DNA of 64,000 bases, from contig JARKIF010000012.1 of NCBI GenBank assembly GCA_029378245.1, positions 744,001-808,000 of the forward strand, read 5' to 3'. The stretch's first letter is position 1. Every line of letters starts with the position of its first letter. A program made the translations under genes and the position numbers. Source of the stretch: Roridomyces roridus. Lineage: Eukaryota; Basidiomycota; Agaricomycetes; Agaricales; Mycenaceae. Below the pieces are notes generated by a model, which made no database searches, was not told where the DNA came from, and saw nothing but the letters and a program-made list of their open reading frames with translations. Positions 21,501 through 31,126 of this stretch are shown in pieces.

Positions 21501-24500
21501 ATGCAGGATGTGCCCGCGCCGCAGGTAAGATATTCATTGATTTCGACTTGGACTGGCTGGTGCTAACCCATAATACAGATCGAAACCCCTAGCAGCCCTC
21601 GCACAACTACCCCTTCCCCTGCCGCACCCGTTGCTCATCCCCGAGACCATGCCACTGACGAGGAACTCGTCTTCCACCAGCCTGAGTTGGAGGCGCCGGT
21701 TTCGCCATCCCCTCTCGAGGATTTCATGCTCCTTGGGCGGCACTCGCGCTCGCGTACCCCACTGTTCCTCTACGACGATGAGGATCATCTTCCTCTTCCC
21801 CAGCAATCACACGACGAAGATGTCCTGATGCGAGACGACCAGGAGGACTTCCAGCCGCTTTTCGGGGGTGAGGAGGAGGAGGAGGAGGATCACACCCCTG
21901 ACGCCCTCTCCAACTCTCAGAACGACCTCAACGACGAGGAGCATCATCTTCCTCTTCCCCAGCAATCACACGACCAGGAGGACTTGCAGCCACCTTTCGG
22001 GGGTGATGAGGAGGAGGAGGATGATCACACCCCCGACGCCCTCGGCAACTTGCAGAACGAGACAAAATCTCCATCTCCAGCCGTGGCGCCCCTTCGTAAG
22101 CTTGACCTTACCACGCTTCGCTTCGGTGGCGGGAGGCGCGTCCACTTTGCTGGCGCGTCCATTTTTGCCCCTCGACCCGCCTCCACCGTGGCACCTGTCT
22201 CCGCTGAGCATGATTCGGGTGATGACGGAGGCATGGACGACTACGAGGAAGCAACAAAAGTGGAGCAGAGGGAATTTGAGAGGAAGCGTCGTGTTGACCC
22301 ACACCTCACGACTCAGGAGGAAGAGGATGAGATGGACGAGGAGGAGTTTGAGCAGGAGGCCCGTCAAGATTTGGAGCTCAAGGGTACGAAAGGAAGGCAG
22401 CCGGAGACTGATGGGGCAGACGAGGAAGAGGAAGTCGCGCAGCACCAGGATGAGCCTGACGAGGATGAGCAGGATGGTGAAGCGCGTCGTCCTCACAAGT
22501 CGGGACCGGTGGACAAGGCTACACGGGCGGAGATCGAGGCCTTGAGAATCGAGGTCGCGGGTCGTGTCGACGCCATCGCAGAGCAAAGTGGCAAACCCCC
22601 GCAGACCATCTACAAGATCCTGTTTAACGCCACGGCCAAACCCCGAGCTCAGGGCGCGTGGAACGCGTGGCAACGTTGGGCTGCTGCCGAGGACGGCGGT
22701 AACATGCACTTCTGTAAGTGGCATTCGTCTCCCATGTGGCGCGCCGTGGCTAACTCGTGATAATATAGCTAGCAACGCGGAAGCTCGTGAGAAGTATGAA
22801 GACGATGTCGAAGCTGCTGGTCTGACCCGCAAGGATGCCAGCAACACCGCCCTCGTGTTTGAGAAGATGCCGTGGCTGCTCGAGTGGAACCAGGAGTTTA
22901 CCGCGGCGCTCATCGACGAGCGTCAGCATAAAGTGTCTCACAAGCGCACCGTCCAATTCTTTGCGAAAGAGTTGGGCACCCTCGTACGTGTCTCCGTGTC
23001 TTGAGTGTCACATTTATTGAGGCGCGAATTTAGAGCCAGCGGGCTTGGGACGAGGGTCGTGTCCATGTCCTGGGTCATGTCATCTCTACCAAGGGTAACA
23101 GCAGATCCTTCGGTGCAAGTCCATTGGCCGTGCTGCTAAAGGAGAAAGAACCGGCCAAGGCTGCGCGCGCGACCTCGGATCTTGAAACAAAGCTTCGGTG
23201 CGTTGGCCTTCCCGTTTTGTTGGCTGGAATATGCGCCTGATCTGGAACCTCAGGATGTATGAGCTCGAGGCGGAAGAGAAGAGCGACATCGACGTGGCCA
23301 AGACCTACCACCGCCGCAAGCTCCAGTTCCCTAGCCTTCTCAGGCTTGAGGGTGTCACCGGTGATGCACTCCGGGATGCTGGGCGAACCTTTTTAAAGGA
23401 TGGATTGGTACTCGATATGAGTGAGTTACGTTGTCATTCTGAGACCCATCTCTAACATTGCGACTGGTAGTTATGATCAAGCTAGAGCGCGGCGAGCTTT
23501 TGCCCGACCAGGCGCTCCAGCTCAGCCTGAAAATGCAGTGGAGCTCGTGGGCAGATTACGCATACACGAACCAAATCACCATGATCAACTACGACGACCT
23601 TTTGGCGCACAAGGGCGAGCATCCGAAGAAGGGCTTCAAGCCCACCTTCTCGCCAGACGTGCTCAATCGCATTCTGCCCGCGATGGAGGCGAGACATGGG
23701 ATCGCAGAGGCCAGAGTGGAGAAGAGGCGTCATCGACAAACGGGCGAGGACGGTTCTGATGAGGATGGGTCTGACGAGGATAGATCTGACGAGGACGGGT
23801 CTGGCGGGGAGGAGAAGCCCGATGAATCCGACTCGGATGACTCGGACGCGGAGAACGCGCCGAAGAAGAAGACCAAGAAGCCTCAGCACGTGTCTGCCCA
23901 GCCCGAGGACGCTTTGCAGGTTGTCTCTTGGAGCGACGGTAACGGTTTCAATACCATCTGACTGCCCCATACTGACCATCCGTCAAGCTGACAGGAATGT
24001 ACCGTTGGATCGCCAAGCTCGGATCCCACTCGTCACCTCCCGCAGTGGCACGGCCCTCGTCCGAGTTGGAGATTCCAAGAAGTGGCTGGATGCGAAAAAG
24101 AAGCAATTGGAGCAAGAGAAGAAGGCGGCGGACAAGGCAGCCAAGAAGGAGGGTAAAACCTCCCGTGCTAAGCGCCAGCGGTCCATGTCACCGGACACGT
24201 CTCACAAGCGCAGCCGGTCGAAGGAGGGAGAGCAGGAGGGGGAGGAGGGGGAGGGGGAGGAGGAGGAGGAGGAGGAGGAGGAGGAGGAGGAGGAGGAGCC
24301 GCAGAAGACGGAGTACACTTTCTGCTTCGTCTATGCGAACGGCAAGCGTAGTCGCTCGTTCAAGGGGACGCTTCACCAGGGTGATCACCCCGCTCGGGAA
24401 AGTACCATGCGCAGCGCGTTGCGGGCCTGGACAGGCGAGAAGTGGTCGAGAGTCTCGCTGGACTGTGCTCTTGGAGTGGCGCAGAAAGACTTGGAAAAAT

Positions 24501-27500
24501 ATAAAGACGCCAGGAGGGCATTGTAGACGGGTACTACACGACGAACTTGTACTTTCTTCCTTTACTATTGCATTACTTTCCTCTCCTCCATATTCCTTTT
24601 CGACTTGAGTCCAGTTTCTTCAGCATTCGTGCCACGCGGTCATCTGTCCCGAAATGGCAAATGCGCAATAATTCGGCGGACAATGTAAAAGGCAAGCAAA
24701 TTGATGGCGCGCGTCGGGTATTGGACGAACAATTGGCCATGAAAGCAAATTGATGGCGCGCGTCGGGTAATTGGACGAACAATTGGCCATGATGGTGCAC
24801 AGCGGTTAATTCGGAGGACAATGGCCCTCGAAAGGTGAGTATAAAGGTGAGGGTTCGCCCAGCTTCTGCATTAGCCCCCATAACGCCTACTATGTTTGAC
24901 CGACTGCCTGCATGCCACCTCTACGACATCGGCGCGACTCGACGATCCGACGACCCTCTCGTCCCCGGCACCGCCATTCTCCTCAAGTCCGCGGAGGTGA
25001 GGGAGCAGGTGGCCCACCACATGACCCTGGACTGCCTCGAGTGTGGCCATCCCGTTGGCACGTTCGGCTGGGGTTGCTACGAGTGGCACACGGCCGACCC
25101 GTCCAAACTACGGCCCTCGTACCGCGAGTGCAGTGGATGTTTTGTCTGGAGTTTGAGCAATCCTGGCCGCAACAGCACTGGCACCAAGCCTGAGGTGTGT
25201 GTCTATATCATTCTTACCACGGTTTCTCACTCATCTTTCCAGTGTACTTGCCCCCGTTGGGCTCTCGTCGGTCCAGAGCGTCCCACCGACTGCGCGCTGC
25301 ACAACGGTGAGCCACAATCCATTCTGACCTCCTCGTCTCATTTCTATAAATTAGTACCGCACATCGTTCAATGTGATATTGGCGTCACTGTCATTCAACG
25401 CAAGCTTGACTACGGGAACACTTTCTGGATCCTCGATCAGCGTCTCGATGCCGCATACGATGCATTGATCAAATTAGATTCTGCCGACCCGCAGTACGAC
25501 GCAGCCCGCGACGCATATTACGCGATTCACGCCGAGGTTGGGCGCTTCCATAACACCCCTCATCATCTCTACACGCTGCGTACGTCTCGAACTCGCTTGT
25601 CTCATCTGTCTTTGACGCATCTTGATGTTTCCAGCCAAGGAATTCTTGAAGGCTGCCCGCGCTCCCAAGATTGACATGAGTGAGTGCCGTTCTTCAATCT
25701 GTACTTCTCGGAGTTTGATTCTTCTTTTCAGAGAAGCGCCTCTTCTTTTCTCCCAAGGAGAAACCCATCGACTACCCCGAGGATGAATACTACCATGATA
25801 CTGGTTTCCAATATTGATGTCGTCTACGATTCTTTGTACTATTCCTTTTCCTGAAACTGTTTGACTTTTGAACTTGAATTGAATTGTGAGAGACTTTCCC
25901 AATTGGGGCAATAGCGGTTGTTATGGTCTTGATGTTTGGCTCAGCACATCATGCTGGATTGGGTAAGTCCGTCAGCACAGCAAACTAGAATAGATTTCAA
26001 TAGACACGACGTTGGGTGTTTCGTATAGAAAGGGCTACCTGACTGTGTTTCTATTGAACTGGACTCCCACGAAACCTAAGAAACTTGAAGAATGCTTTCA
26101 AGATATAGAATAGGGGAATGAAACGCGGACGCACCCGTCATCTGCAAGTTGGATGGCACGGACGCATCCGACTTTGAAGACTACCTGACGGACGCACCCG
26201 TGCTCAGGGAAATAAAAAGACCCCATGGACGGACGCATCCGTTCAACGTTTGAAAAAGATCGGATGCATCCGTTCTTGTCTTTGCAACAACACGGACGCC
26301 TCCGTCCTGGGGTACCTCACCGCGGGTGCATCCGTTGAAATTTACAACTTCAACGGGTGCATCCGTCCCTCAGATGGTGTTGACCGGATGCATCCGTCCT
26401 TGAAATCTGTACCAGAGGCGGGTGCATCCGTCAAGATTTATGTTGGATGACACGGACACGTCCGTCCAAGTCGTTCTGAATACGGCGGGTGCATCCGTTT
26501 CCATTTGGTTGAACAGGCGGGTGCATCCGTCCCCACTTGTCTCAATGAAGCCGGGTGCATCCGTCTGCATTTCTTCGAATGGGACGGACGAGTCCGTCGA
26601 CGTCATTTTGACCATGGCGGTTGCATCCGCCTCTATCTTCTCGAACCAGACGGACCCATCCGCCAACATCCTGTTGAACCAGGCGGGCTCACCCGCCTCA
26701 ACGTTTTTGAACTGAACAAGGGGAGCCGCCTCCGCCCTGACCTGTTTTGAGAAAGGCGGGGTCATCCGTGGATATTCCATCAAGTACGTAGCAAGGTAGC
26801 GAAGAATGTCATGAGCGGTTATTTAATTGGTGGTGATGAACACACTACATACGACGTCGGGCTACATCAGCTATCAGATTCTTCGGCCAACTACTGGTGG
26901 GCTACTTCCTACCAGCCAGCCAACATACCGCGGTACGGTTGTCCGTGGTGTGGTCCACAAAAAAAAACATCATTCAGAACGTAGAATTGGTGCACTTGTG
27001 AGTAGTATGGAATAGCTATCAGCAATCATCAGGACTATTTGAATAACAGACGGCCAGACGACCAGCCATCCATACCCCAAAGGCGGCGCTAAATAGCTGC
27101 TTTTCCCTCGAATTCTGCGCGCAAACCCATTTTTTCTCCCCGCGCTACGCGCTCGACATGAACATACTGGGCGCGCGGAAACGGCGTCAAACGGGACCCA
27201 ATATGCGGCCAGAAACCAATTTTTCGCTCCGCGCTACGCGCGGCAGCCGGATGCATCCGTCCACAGAAACAGCAGACCCGCCGGATGCACCCGCCCTGGT
27301 GCCCCACAAAAGCCCCGGACGCACCCGCCACGGATGTACCACGGTTGCGGTTAGTGCTCCCCGAGGCCCTTTGGGTAAGTCATTATTCGAAACCTAGACT
27401 AACCCAATACGGGGGTCATAGGTGTCTGCCTGAAGTGTTTTATTCCGGGATCTATCGCAAACTCGTGTTAATCATGGGCTACAGCCCTTCCCCATCTCAA

Positions 27501-30500
27501 ACCGCAATTCATCCGCGGCTGTTTTGCATCTCCTGAACACCACCAAGTCGCATCGTCTGTTGATCACCAAGGCCTCGCTTGGGCCACTGACGGACGCCAT
27601 TGCGGCGGACCTTGCAGCTCTGAGCGTCCCTTACGATCTTTCGATCGAAGAGATCCCGCTCTTGGGACAGCTTTACCCGCATCTCGGAGATGAATCACCC
27701 TCAGACCAGTTCATCCCATACCCCAGTCCCGCTAAATGCACGCCTCTTGATACAGTTGCGATGTATCTTCATTCGAGTGGTAGGTGAAACCATTCTCTCA
27801 TTCTTCGCATTCTAAATTGCACGCGCAGGGAGCACCGGTTTCCCAAAATCGATCCCAGAAACACACCGGACGCTCCTCCACTACGCTGCCATGGGTAAGC
27901 TCCACCACTCCCGCGCATTTGCCACTCGTTTAAACCAATTCCCAGACGCCGTCTTTGAGTCCCGGGAGCTTGCACCCCGCCAAGCTGTTGGCGCCCTCCC
28001 CTCTTTCCACGCCCTCGCCATGGTCGAACAATTCATCTTCCCCCTCCTCGCTGGCGGCACCGCATGCATCTATCCCCCGACCTCCCTCTCCACACCAATG
28101 GAGTACCGTATCCCCATCGTTCCCACCGCAGAGAACGCCATCGAAAACGCCCAAAGAGCAAAGGCAAACGGGATCGTGGCCGTGCCTGCGATGATTTTGG
28201 AATGGGCCGCAGAGGAGAAGCATGTTCAGTATCTGAAGACATTGAACTTGTTGACGTATTCGGGTGGACCGCTGTCGGAACGAGTTGGGGATAGGCTTAT
28301 GAAGGAGGGTGTGAATCTGGTGCCTATGTATGGGGCGACCGAATGTGAGTATCTCTTGTTCCTGGACGGCCGACGCTGACCTTTCGGTAGTTGGAGCCCC
28401 CAGCATTGTCAAGCGTCACCAGGAGGAGGTAGACGCGGGTGAATGGGCCTGGCTGCGATTCAGTGACCGGGTGCATGTTCGGTGGATGCCGCAAGGCGAT
28501 GGGACTTTCGAGTGCCAGTTCTTGGTCAGCTTCAAATCTATTTCACTCGAAAGCAATCTCTGACTCCTTGAAAAGACAACGCCAGAGACACACCAAGTCG
28601 CTGTCGAGAATCTCCCAGATACCAAGGGCTACTCGACCAAGGATCTGTTCGAGCGCCACCCGACCAAACCTGACTTGTTCAAAATGTACGTCCTTTTCCA
28701 TCTCCCATTCTCTCAACTTACAATATTTTACACCAGTGTGGGCCGCCTCGACGATGTGCTCATCATGGCCAATGGCGAGAAGACCGTCCCTGGACCAATG
28801 GAAGACGTGATGATGTCCTCCCCACACATCCGCGGCGCTGTAATGTTTGGACGGGAGCGCAACCAGATTGGTGTGCTCATCGAACCGCACCCGCACCAGA
28901 AAGTGGATCCGTCGGACGAGAAGCAGCTGGCTGAATACCGGAATCTGATCTGGTGAGCAGTCCTGAGGGAGTGTGTATGCAGTGCTAACAAGAAATCAGG
29001 CCCATAATCCAGGAGGCCAACGAAAACGCGCCTTCCTTTGCGCGGATTTACAAGGAGATGATCTTGGTCACACAACCCAGCAAGCCTATGGTGCGTGCAC
29101 CCAAAGGCACAGTGATCAAGAAGGCGACTTGGGCCCTGTATACCGCGGAGATTGACGCTCTGTGGGTATTGTTGTTCTCACCCAATTCATCACTAACTTT
29201 TTTTGCAGATACAACACAATTGAAGCGAGCAGTAACGCCGGGAGCGACGTCGAGCCACCATCTTCGTGGACCCAGAAAGACCTCGAACCCTGGTTGATGA
29301 AGCACGCCAACCAACTTGCCGACCGCCCCCTCCGCGCGGGCGATGATCTCTTTGACCAGGGCTTCGACAGTCTGAATGCGACTTTCCTGCGTCACCGCAT
29401 CGTGGGCGCGCTGAGGAACTCAGAGCACAAGGACGCGGCTGCCAAGATCCCGCAGAATATTGCCTACTCCCACCCGTCGATTCAAGACCTGACCAGCGCG
29501 ATCGTAAGGCTGGTCCGGGGTGGAGATGCAGCCGCATCCGATTCTGACTCTGTCGACGATCACAAAGCAGCTGTGGAGGCGATGATCTCGAAGTACAGCC
29601 ATGGATTCGACAGGCCCATTCCACCCATTGCGACGACGCCTCGGTCTTCGGATGCGGTGGTCCTTCTGACTGGAACGACCGGAGCGCTGGGGTCACATAT
29701 TCTTGCAATGCTGCTGGAATCCGCTTCGGTTCAGCGCGTCTATGCTTTCAATCGGCGAGGTCGTACGCCTATCTCCGAACGGCAGCACGATGCCTTTGTC
29801 GATCGGGGTCTGAATACGGAGCTTCTCTCCTCTGCCAAACTCGTATATCTCGAGGGTGACACGGCCAAATCCGATCTTTCACTACCCGCCGACGTCTGGA
29901 CAGAGGTAAGAACTCCTTTCGTGCTCTAATTCAACCGCTCACTCTTTGCCAGCTTCGCGATAAGATCACCGTAGTCATCCACAATGCCTGGATGCTCGAT
30001 TTCAACAAAAAGCTTTCCTCATTCGAGTCGCATATCAAGGGAACGCGCAACCTGATCGATTTCGCGCGGTCCTCACCAAACCCTGTCCGTTTTCTGTTTA
30101 CGTCGTCCATTGCCTCGGCCCAAGGCTGGGATCAATCTCTTGGTCCTTTCCCAGAGGAGTTACAGCTCGACGCGAGTGTTGCTGTTGGCAACGGGTACGG
30201 CGAGGGTAAATACGCATCTGAGCGTGTAGGTCTTTTCCACTCGAATTCAATCTCAATTTTTTGACACGACCTGTTAGATACTCGCCGCATCTGGACTCGA
30301 GGCCACCTCGTTCAGAATCGGTCAAGTCAGCGGTGCCGCGACCAACGGAGCCTGGTCGACCACGGACTGGGTCCCAGCCATCGTGAAATCCAGCCTCGCA
30401 CTCGGCGCGTTCCCTTCCGATCCTTCCAGTCTCGTCGCATGGCTCCCGGCCGAGGCCGTCTCTGGCGCCATTGTTGATGCAGCACTCACCACTACAACTC

Positions 30501-30895
30501 CGCCTTTTGCAATCAATCTGGTGCACCCGCGTCCAGTTCCCTGGGACCTCGTCATGTCCAGCATGGCAGATTCCGTGAATGTGCCACTCAAACCTTTCGC
30601 CCAGTGGGTGCAGGATGTTCGAGACCGGGTGCCGAATGCCACTGCGGAAGATCTGGAACATATTGTGAGTCGACTCGCATACACACACAAAATCTCCTTA
30701 CTAATGCGATTCTCGAAGCCTGGGATCAAGATACTTGATTTCCTTGCAGCTGCGGAGGCGGGTCAAGCTAGCACGGAATTTTCGACGACAAAAGCGCAAA
30801 AGTTGAGTGACTCGATGAGATTACTCGAACCGTTGAACGCGAACGATGCGCGTCGGTGGATGGGCTATTGGCAAGGGAAGCACTTTATACAATGA
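15592..30895 (+). CDS. NRPS-like adenylate-forming reductase (A-T-R), first intron holding an 11.5-kb transposon
   Basis: Predicted carboxylic-acid reductase of the alpha-aminoadipate-reductase-like class: an adenylation domain activates an acid, the thiolation domain holds it as thioester, and an NADPH reductase domain releases it as aldehyde or alcohol. Exon 1 (15592-15876) starts MSTVLPPLDCTLSLDEIIDF. The next exon resumes at 27485 with PFPISNRNSSAAVLHLLNTT. A-domain core SSGSTGFPK is split by an intron at 27780-27828; YGATE and VGRLDDVLIMANGEK follow. The carrier site is DQGFDSLNATFLRHRI. The reductase has LTGTTGALGSHIL (NADP binding) and GYGEGKYASER (Y-x3-K). Stop is TGA at 30893-30895. 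About ten introns keep the frame and I saw no internal stop, so the gene could still work if the giant first intron is spliced. Substrate unknown. Confidence 0.9.
15881..15889 (+). repeat. Direct repeat GTTTTATTC, left target-site copy
   Basis: GTTTTATTC occurs here and at 27437-27445. Because the element ends are CACTTC and GAAGTG, the last base of each copy could also belong to the element. The duplication is therefore 7, 8 or 9 bp; KDZ elements are reported to make 8 bp. Confidence 0.8.
15889..17458 (+). repeat. Left terminal inverted repeat of the KDZ-type element
   Basis: Matches the reverse complement of 25892-27437 with scattered substitutions and small indels, from the terminal CACTTCAGG to the inner boundary GAATTGGGAA at 17449-17458. 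It holds about twenty copies of the CGGATGCATCCG-like motif in two clusters (16.0-16.1 kb and 16.65-17.23 kb). Confidence 0.85.
16652..17225. repeat. Subterminal array of CGGATGCATCCG-like palindromes, left arm
   Basis: About eighteen copies of a 12-bp motif with consensus CGGRTGCRYCCG, spaced mostly 25-45 bp apart. Several copies are the perfect palindrome CGGATGCATCCG; others are variants such as CGGATGCACCCG and CGGACGCGTCCG. The sequence between motifs is not repeated, which argues against a simple tandem repeat and for selected binding sites. Confidence 0.85.
17532..19314 (-). pseudogene. KDZ-class transposase, C-terminal half only
   Basis: The preserved part starts at 19314 with VGLLYDIVCQLARSALKWG. 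It then has FGHVWPCQLVFHPRYREG and FTNGEGCERLWHLISHL, whose GEGCERLW is the hallmark glutamate-containing motif of KDZ transposases. After an intron at about 19016-19069 comes SHHRLYVLDAQIKHADEASL, followed by exons rich in K/E/R coiled coil and an acidic tail ending HSDVED at 17532. Upstream, where the zinc-cluster (CxC) N-terminus, the first catalytic aspartate and the C-x-RH region should lie, there are only two copies of a roughly 75-bp repeat and a short Ser/Thr-rich frame. The protein therefore appears 5'-truncated by some 400-500 residues and is probably inactive on its own. The downstream exons are otherwise open. Confidence 0.8.
19314..19492. repeat. Two direct copies of a roughly 73-bp segment at the truncated transposase edge
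   Basis: Positions 19314-19387 and 19419-19492 match at most positions (shared core GAGAGCGGGGTCNAGCTCTT, then CGTCTGGCTAT). They sit exactly where the transposase coding similarity stops. Confidence 0.7.
19504..19743 (-). CDS. Short Ser/Thr/Pro-rich frame upstream of the transposase remnant
   Basis: Begins with ATG at 19743 (MNTSTDTQVPGTTATVDPCT) and continues in Ser/Thr/Pro-rich sequence (SSSAAWTSTSTSPSASRSPV) for about 70 residues. It could be the true N-terminus of the truncated transposase, joined by an intron, or a chance frame. There is no conserved domain in it. It lies on the same strand and just before the transposase remnant, which favours the first reading weakly. Confidence 0.25.
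   Translation of the reverse strand: MNTSTDTQVPGTTATVDPCTFDEMSSSAAWTSTSTSPSASRSPVSPNVSWGAVDYPPLRLDNSPLHSSASVCPILIDFM
19744..21057. other. Core of the element without a recognisable gene
   Basis: About 1.3 kb. It contains a perfect 21-bp inverted repeat (20033-20114), two imperfect direct copies of GAGCGGATAACGAAGA plus flanking sequence (near 20590-20640 and 20668-20715), and several GTGAGTG-like donors on the minus strand. One minus-strand frame has a CxxC...CxxC...H arrangement near 20290-20340 that might be a decayed zinc cluster. I could not support a gene. Confidence 0.4.
20033..20114. repeat. Perfect 21-bp inverted repeat with a 40-nt loop
   Basis: GATGGTGGACGCGATCACGG plus C (20033-20053) is the exact reverse complement of 20094-20114. 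The loop contains a further GTGATCAC palindrome. Confidence 0.85.
21058..24526 (+). CDS. Large charged accessory protein carried by the KDZ-type element
   Basis: Eight exons can be joined in frame, with introns at 21256-21314, 21525-21578, 22714-22768, 22984-23033, 23198-23253, 23421-23470 and 23939-23987. It starts MHTRSKNRVEAEDAAPDPDP, then has a (PK)n stretch near residues 30-45 and a long acidic region with duplicated DEEHHLPLPQQSHD-like segments. A folded-looking middle follows: IEALRIEVAGRVDAIAEQSG, AQGAWNAWQRWAAAED, RKDASNTALVFEKMPWLLEW. Next come DALRDAGRTFLKDGLVLDM and KMQWSSWADYAYTNQITMIN. The end has basic SRAKRQRSMSPDTSHKRSRS, a polyglutamate run coded by (GAG)n at 24240-24297, and a final domain with TEYTFCFVYANGKRSRSF, closing with TAG at 24524-24526. 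Charge pattern and Trp-rich helices suggest a nuclear DNA- or chromatin-associated protein. I know no named family for it. Confidence 0.75.
24692..24792 (+). repeat. Two tandem copies of a roughly 50-bp unit
   Basis: AAGCAAATTGATGGCGCGCG and the following GTCGGGTA(A)TTGGACGAAC repeat back to back at about 24692-24743 and 24744-24792. The copies differ by a single inserted A. They lie just upstream of the next gene and may be part of its promoter. Confidence 0.8.
24832..24845 (+). promoter_or_regulatory. TATA-like element of the small element-borne gene
   Basis: AGTATAAAGG stands about 55 nt before the ATG at 24892. Confidence 0.5.
24892..25817 (+). CDS. Small cysteine-rich accessory protein carried by the KDZ-type element
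   Basis: Five exons join cleanly. It starts MFDRLPACHLYDIGATRRSD. Residues 45-120 hold a cysteine cluster: LDCLECGHPVGTFGWGCYEW, YRECSGCFVWSL and, after the first intron, CTCPRWALVGPERPTDCALH. The pattern (CxxCG...W...CxxCFxW...CxC...C..H) resembles a zinc-binding module and is loosely like GRF-type fingers, but I cannot assign it. The second half is helical and acidic (LDQRLDAAYDALIKLDSADP, DAARDAYYAIHAEVGRFHN), then KEFLKAARAPKIDM, and the end KRLFFSPKEKPIDYPEDEYY...GFQY stops with TGA at 25815-25817. About 210 residues. Its place inside the inverted repeats, on the same strand as the large accessory gene, suggests a shared role in the element. Confidence 0.75.
25892..27437 (-). repeat. Right terminal inverted repeat of the KDZ-type element
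   Basis: Reverse-complement partner of 15889-17458. The inner boundary is TTTCCCAATT at 25895-25904 and the outer end GGTGTCTGCCTGAAGTG at 27421-27437. The arms differ mainly by single bases and small indels. Confidence 0.85.
26130..26770. repeat. Subterminal array of CGGATGCATCCG-like palindromes, right arm
   Basis: Mirror image of the array at 16652-17225, about twenty motif copies. Many mismatches between the arms fall inside the motif at the R and Y positions and keep it near-palindromic. Confidence 0.82.
27437..27445 (+). repeat. Direct repeat GTTTTATTC, right target-site copy
   Basis: Exact copy of 15881-15889 on the other side of the element. Confidence 0.8.
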
Positions 30896-31126
30896 ACCGT
30901 GGATGATTGAAAGACGTTCTAATACATTTATTGTAATACAACTATATAATGTTGTTTTCTTTTCCGTAATGGGAGGGCGAGCTCGAGGCAGCCTGAGCAA
31001 GGGTCCAGTACAGAAGTACCGGGACCTGCGATGCAGCAGAATCGAGAACACATCTGGACCACGGGCATTGACAAACGAAAGACTTGCTCACTTGACGATA
31101 TACACTACATGTTACACGGATGTGTA

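Larger units (their letters stand above)
15889..27437. mobile_element. 11.5-kb KDZ-type DNA transposon with 1.55-kb terminal inverted repeats
   Basis: The outermost bases CACTTCAGGCAGACACC are mirrored perfectly at the other end, and similarity continues for about 1.55 kb in from each side. Direct repeats flank the element in the host intron. The core codes for the C-terminal half of a KDZ-class transposase (minus strand) and two plus-strand multi-exon genes: a large charged protein and a small cysteine-rich one. The subterminal parts of both arms are arrays of a 12-bp near-palindromic motif. KDZ (Kyakuja-Dileera-Zisupton) elements are known to be abundant in basidiomycetes and to carry accessory genes. 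The close match of the arms and the intact target repeats suggest a fairly recent insertion. Confidence 0.88.
15877..27484 (+). other. Giant first intron of the NRPS-like gene
   Basis: The donor GTAAGT at 15877 follows codon GTG. The acceptor is CTACAG at 27479-27484, followed by CCC TTC CCC. Taking out the transposon and one target copy leaves a 52-nt intron, typical for this genome. Confidence 0.85.

Noticed and set aside
21966..22913. Long minus-strand frame (315 codons) opposite the charged accessory gene
   Set aside because: It is the antisense shadow of GAG/GAC-rich coding sequence, giving Leu/Val-rich pseudo-protein, and it crosses the introns of the plus-strand gene.
24892..25817. 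TET/JBP dioxygenase as cargo of the KDZ-type element
   Set aside because: KDZ elements of fungi often carry TET/JBP genes, but neither accessory gene here shows the HxD...H iron-binding pattern or the double-stranded beta-helix blocks.
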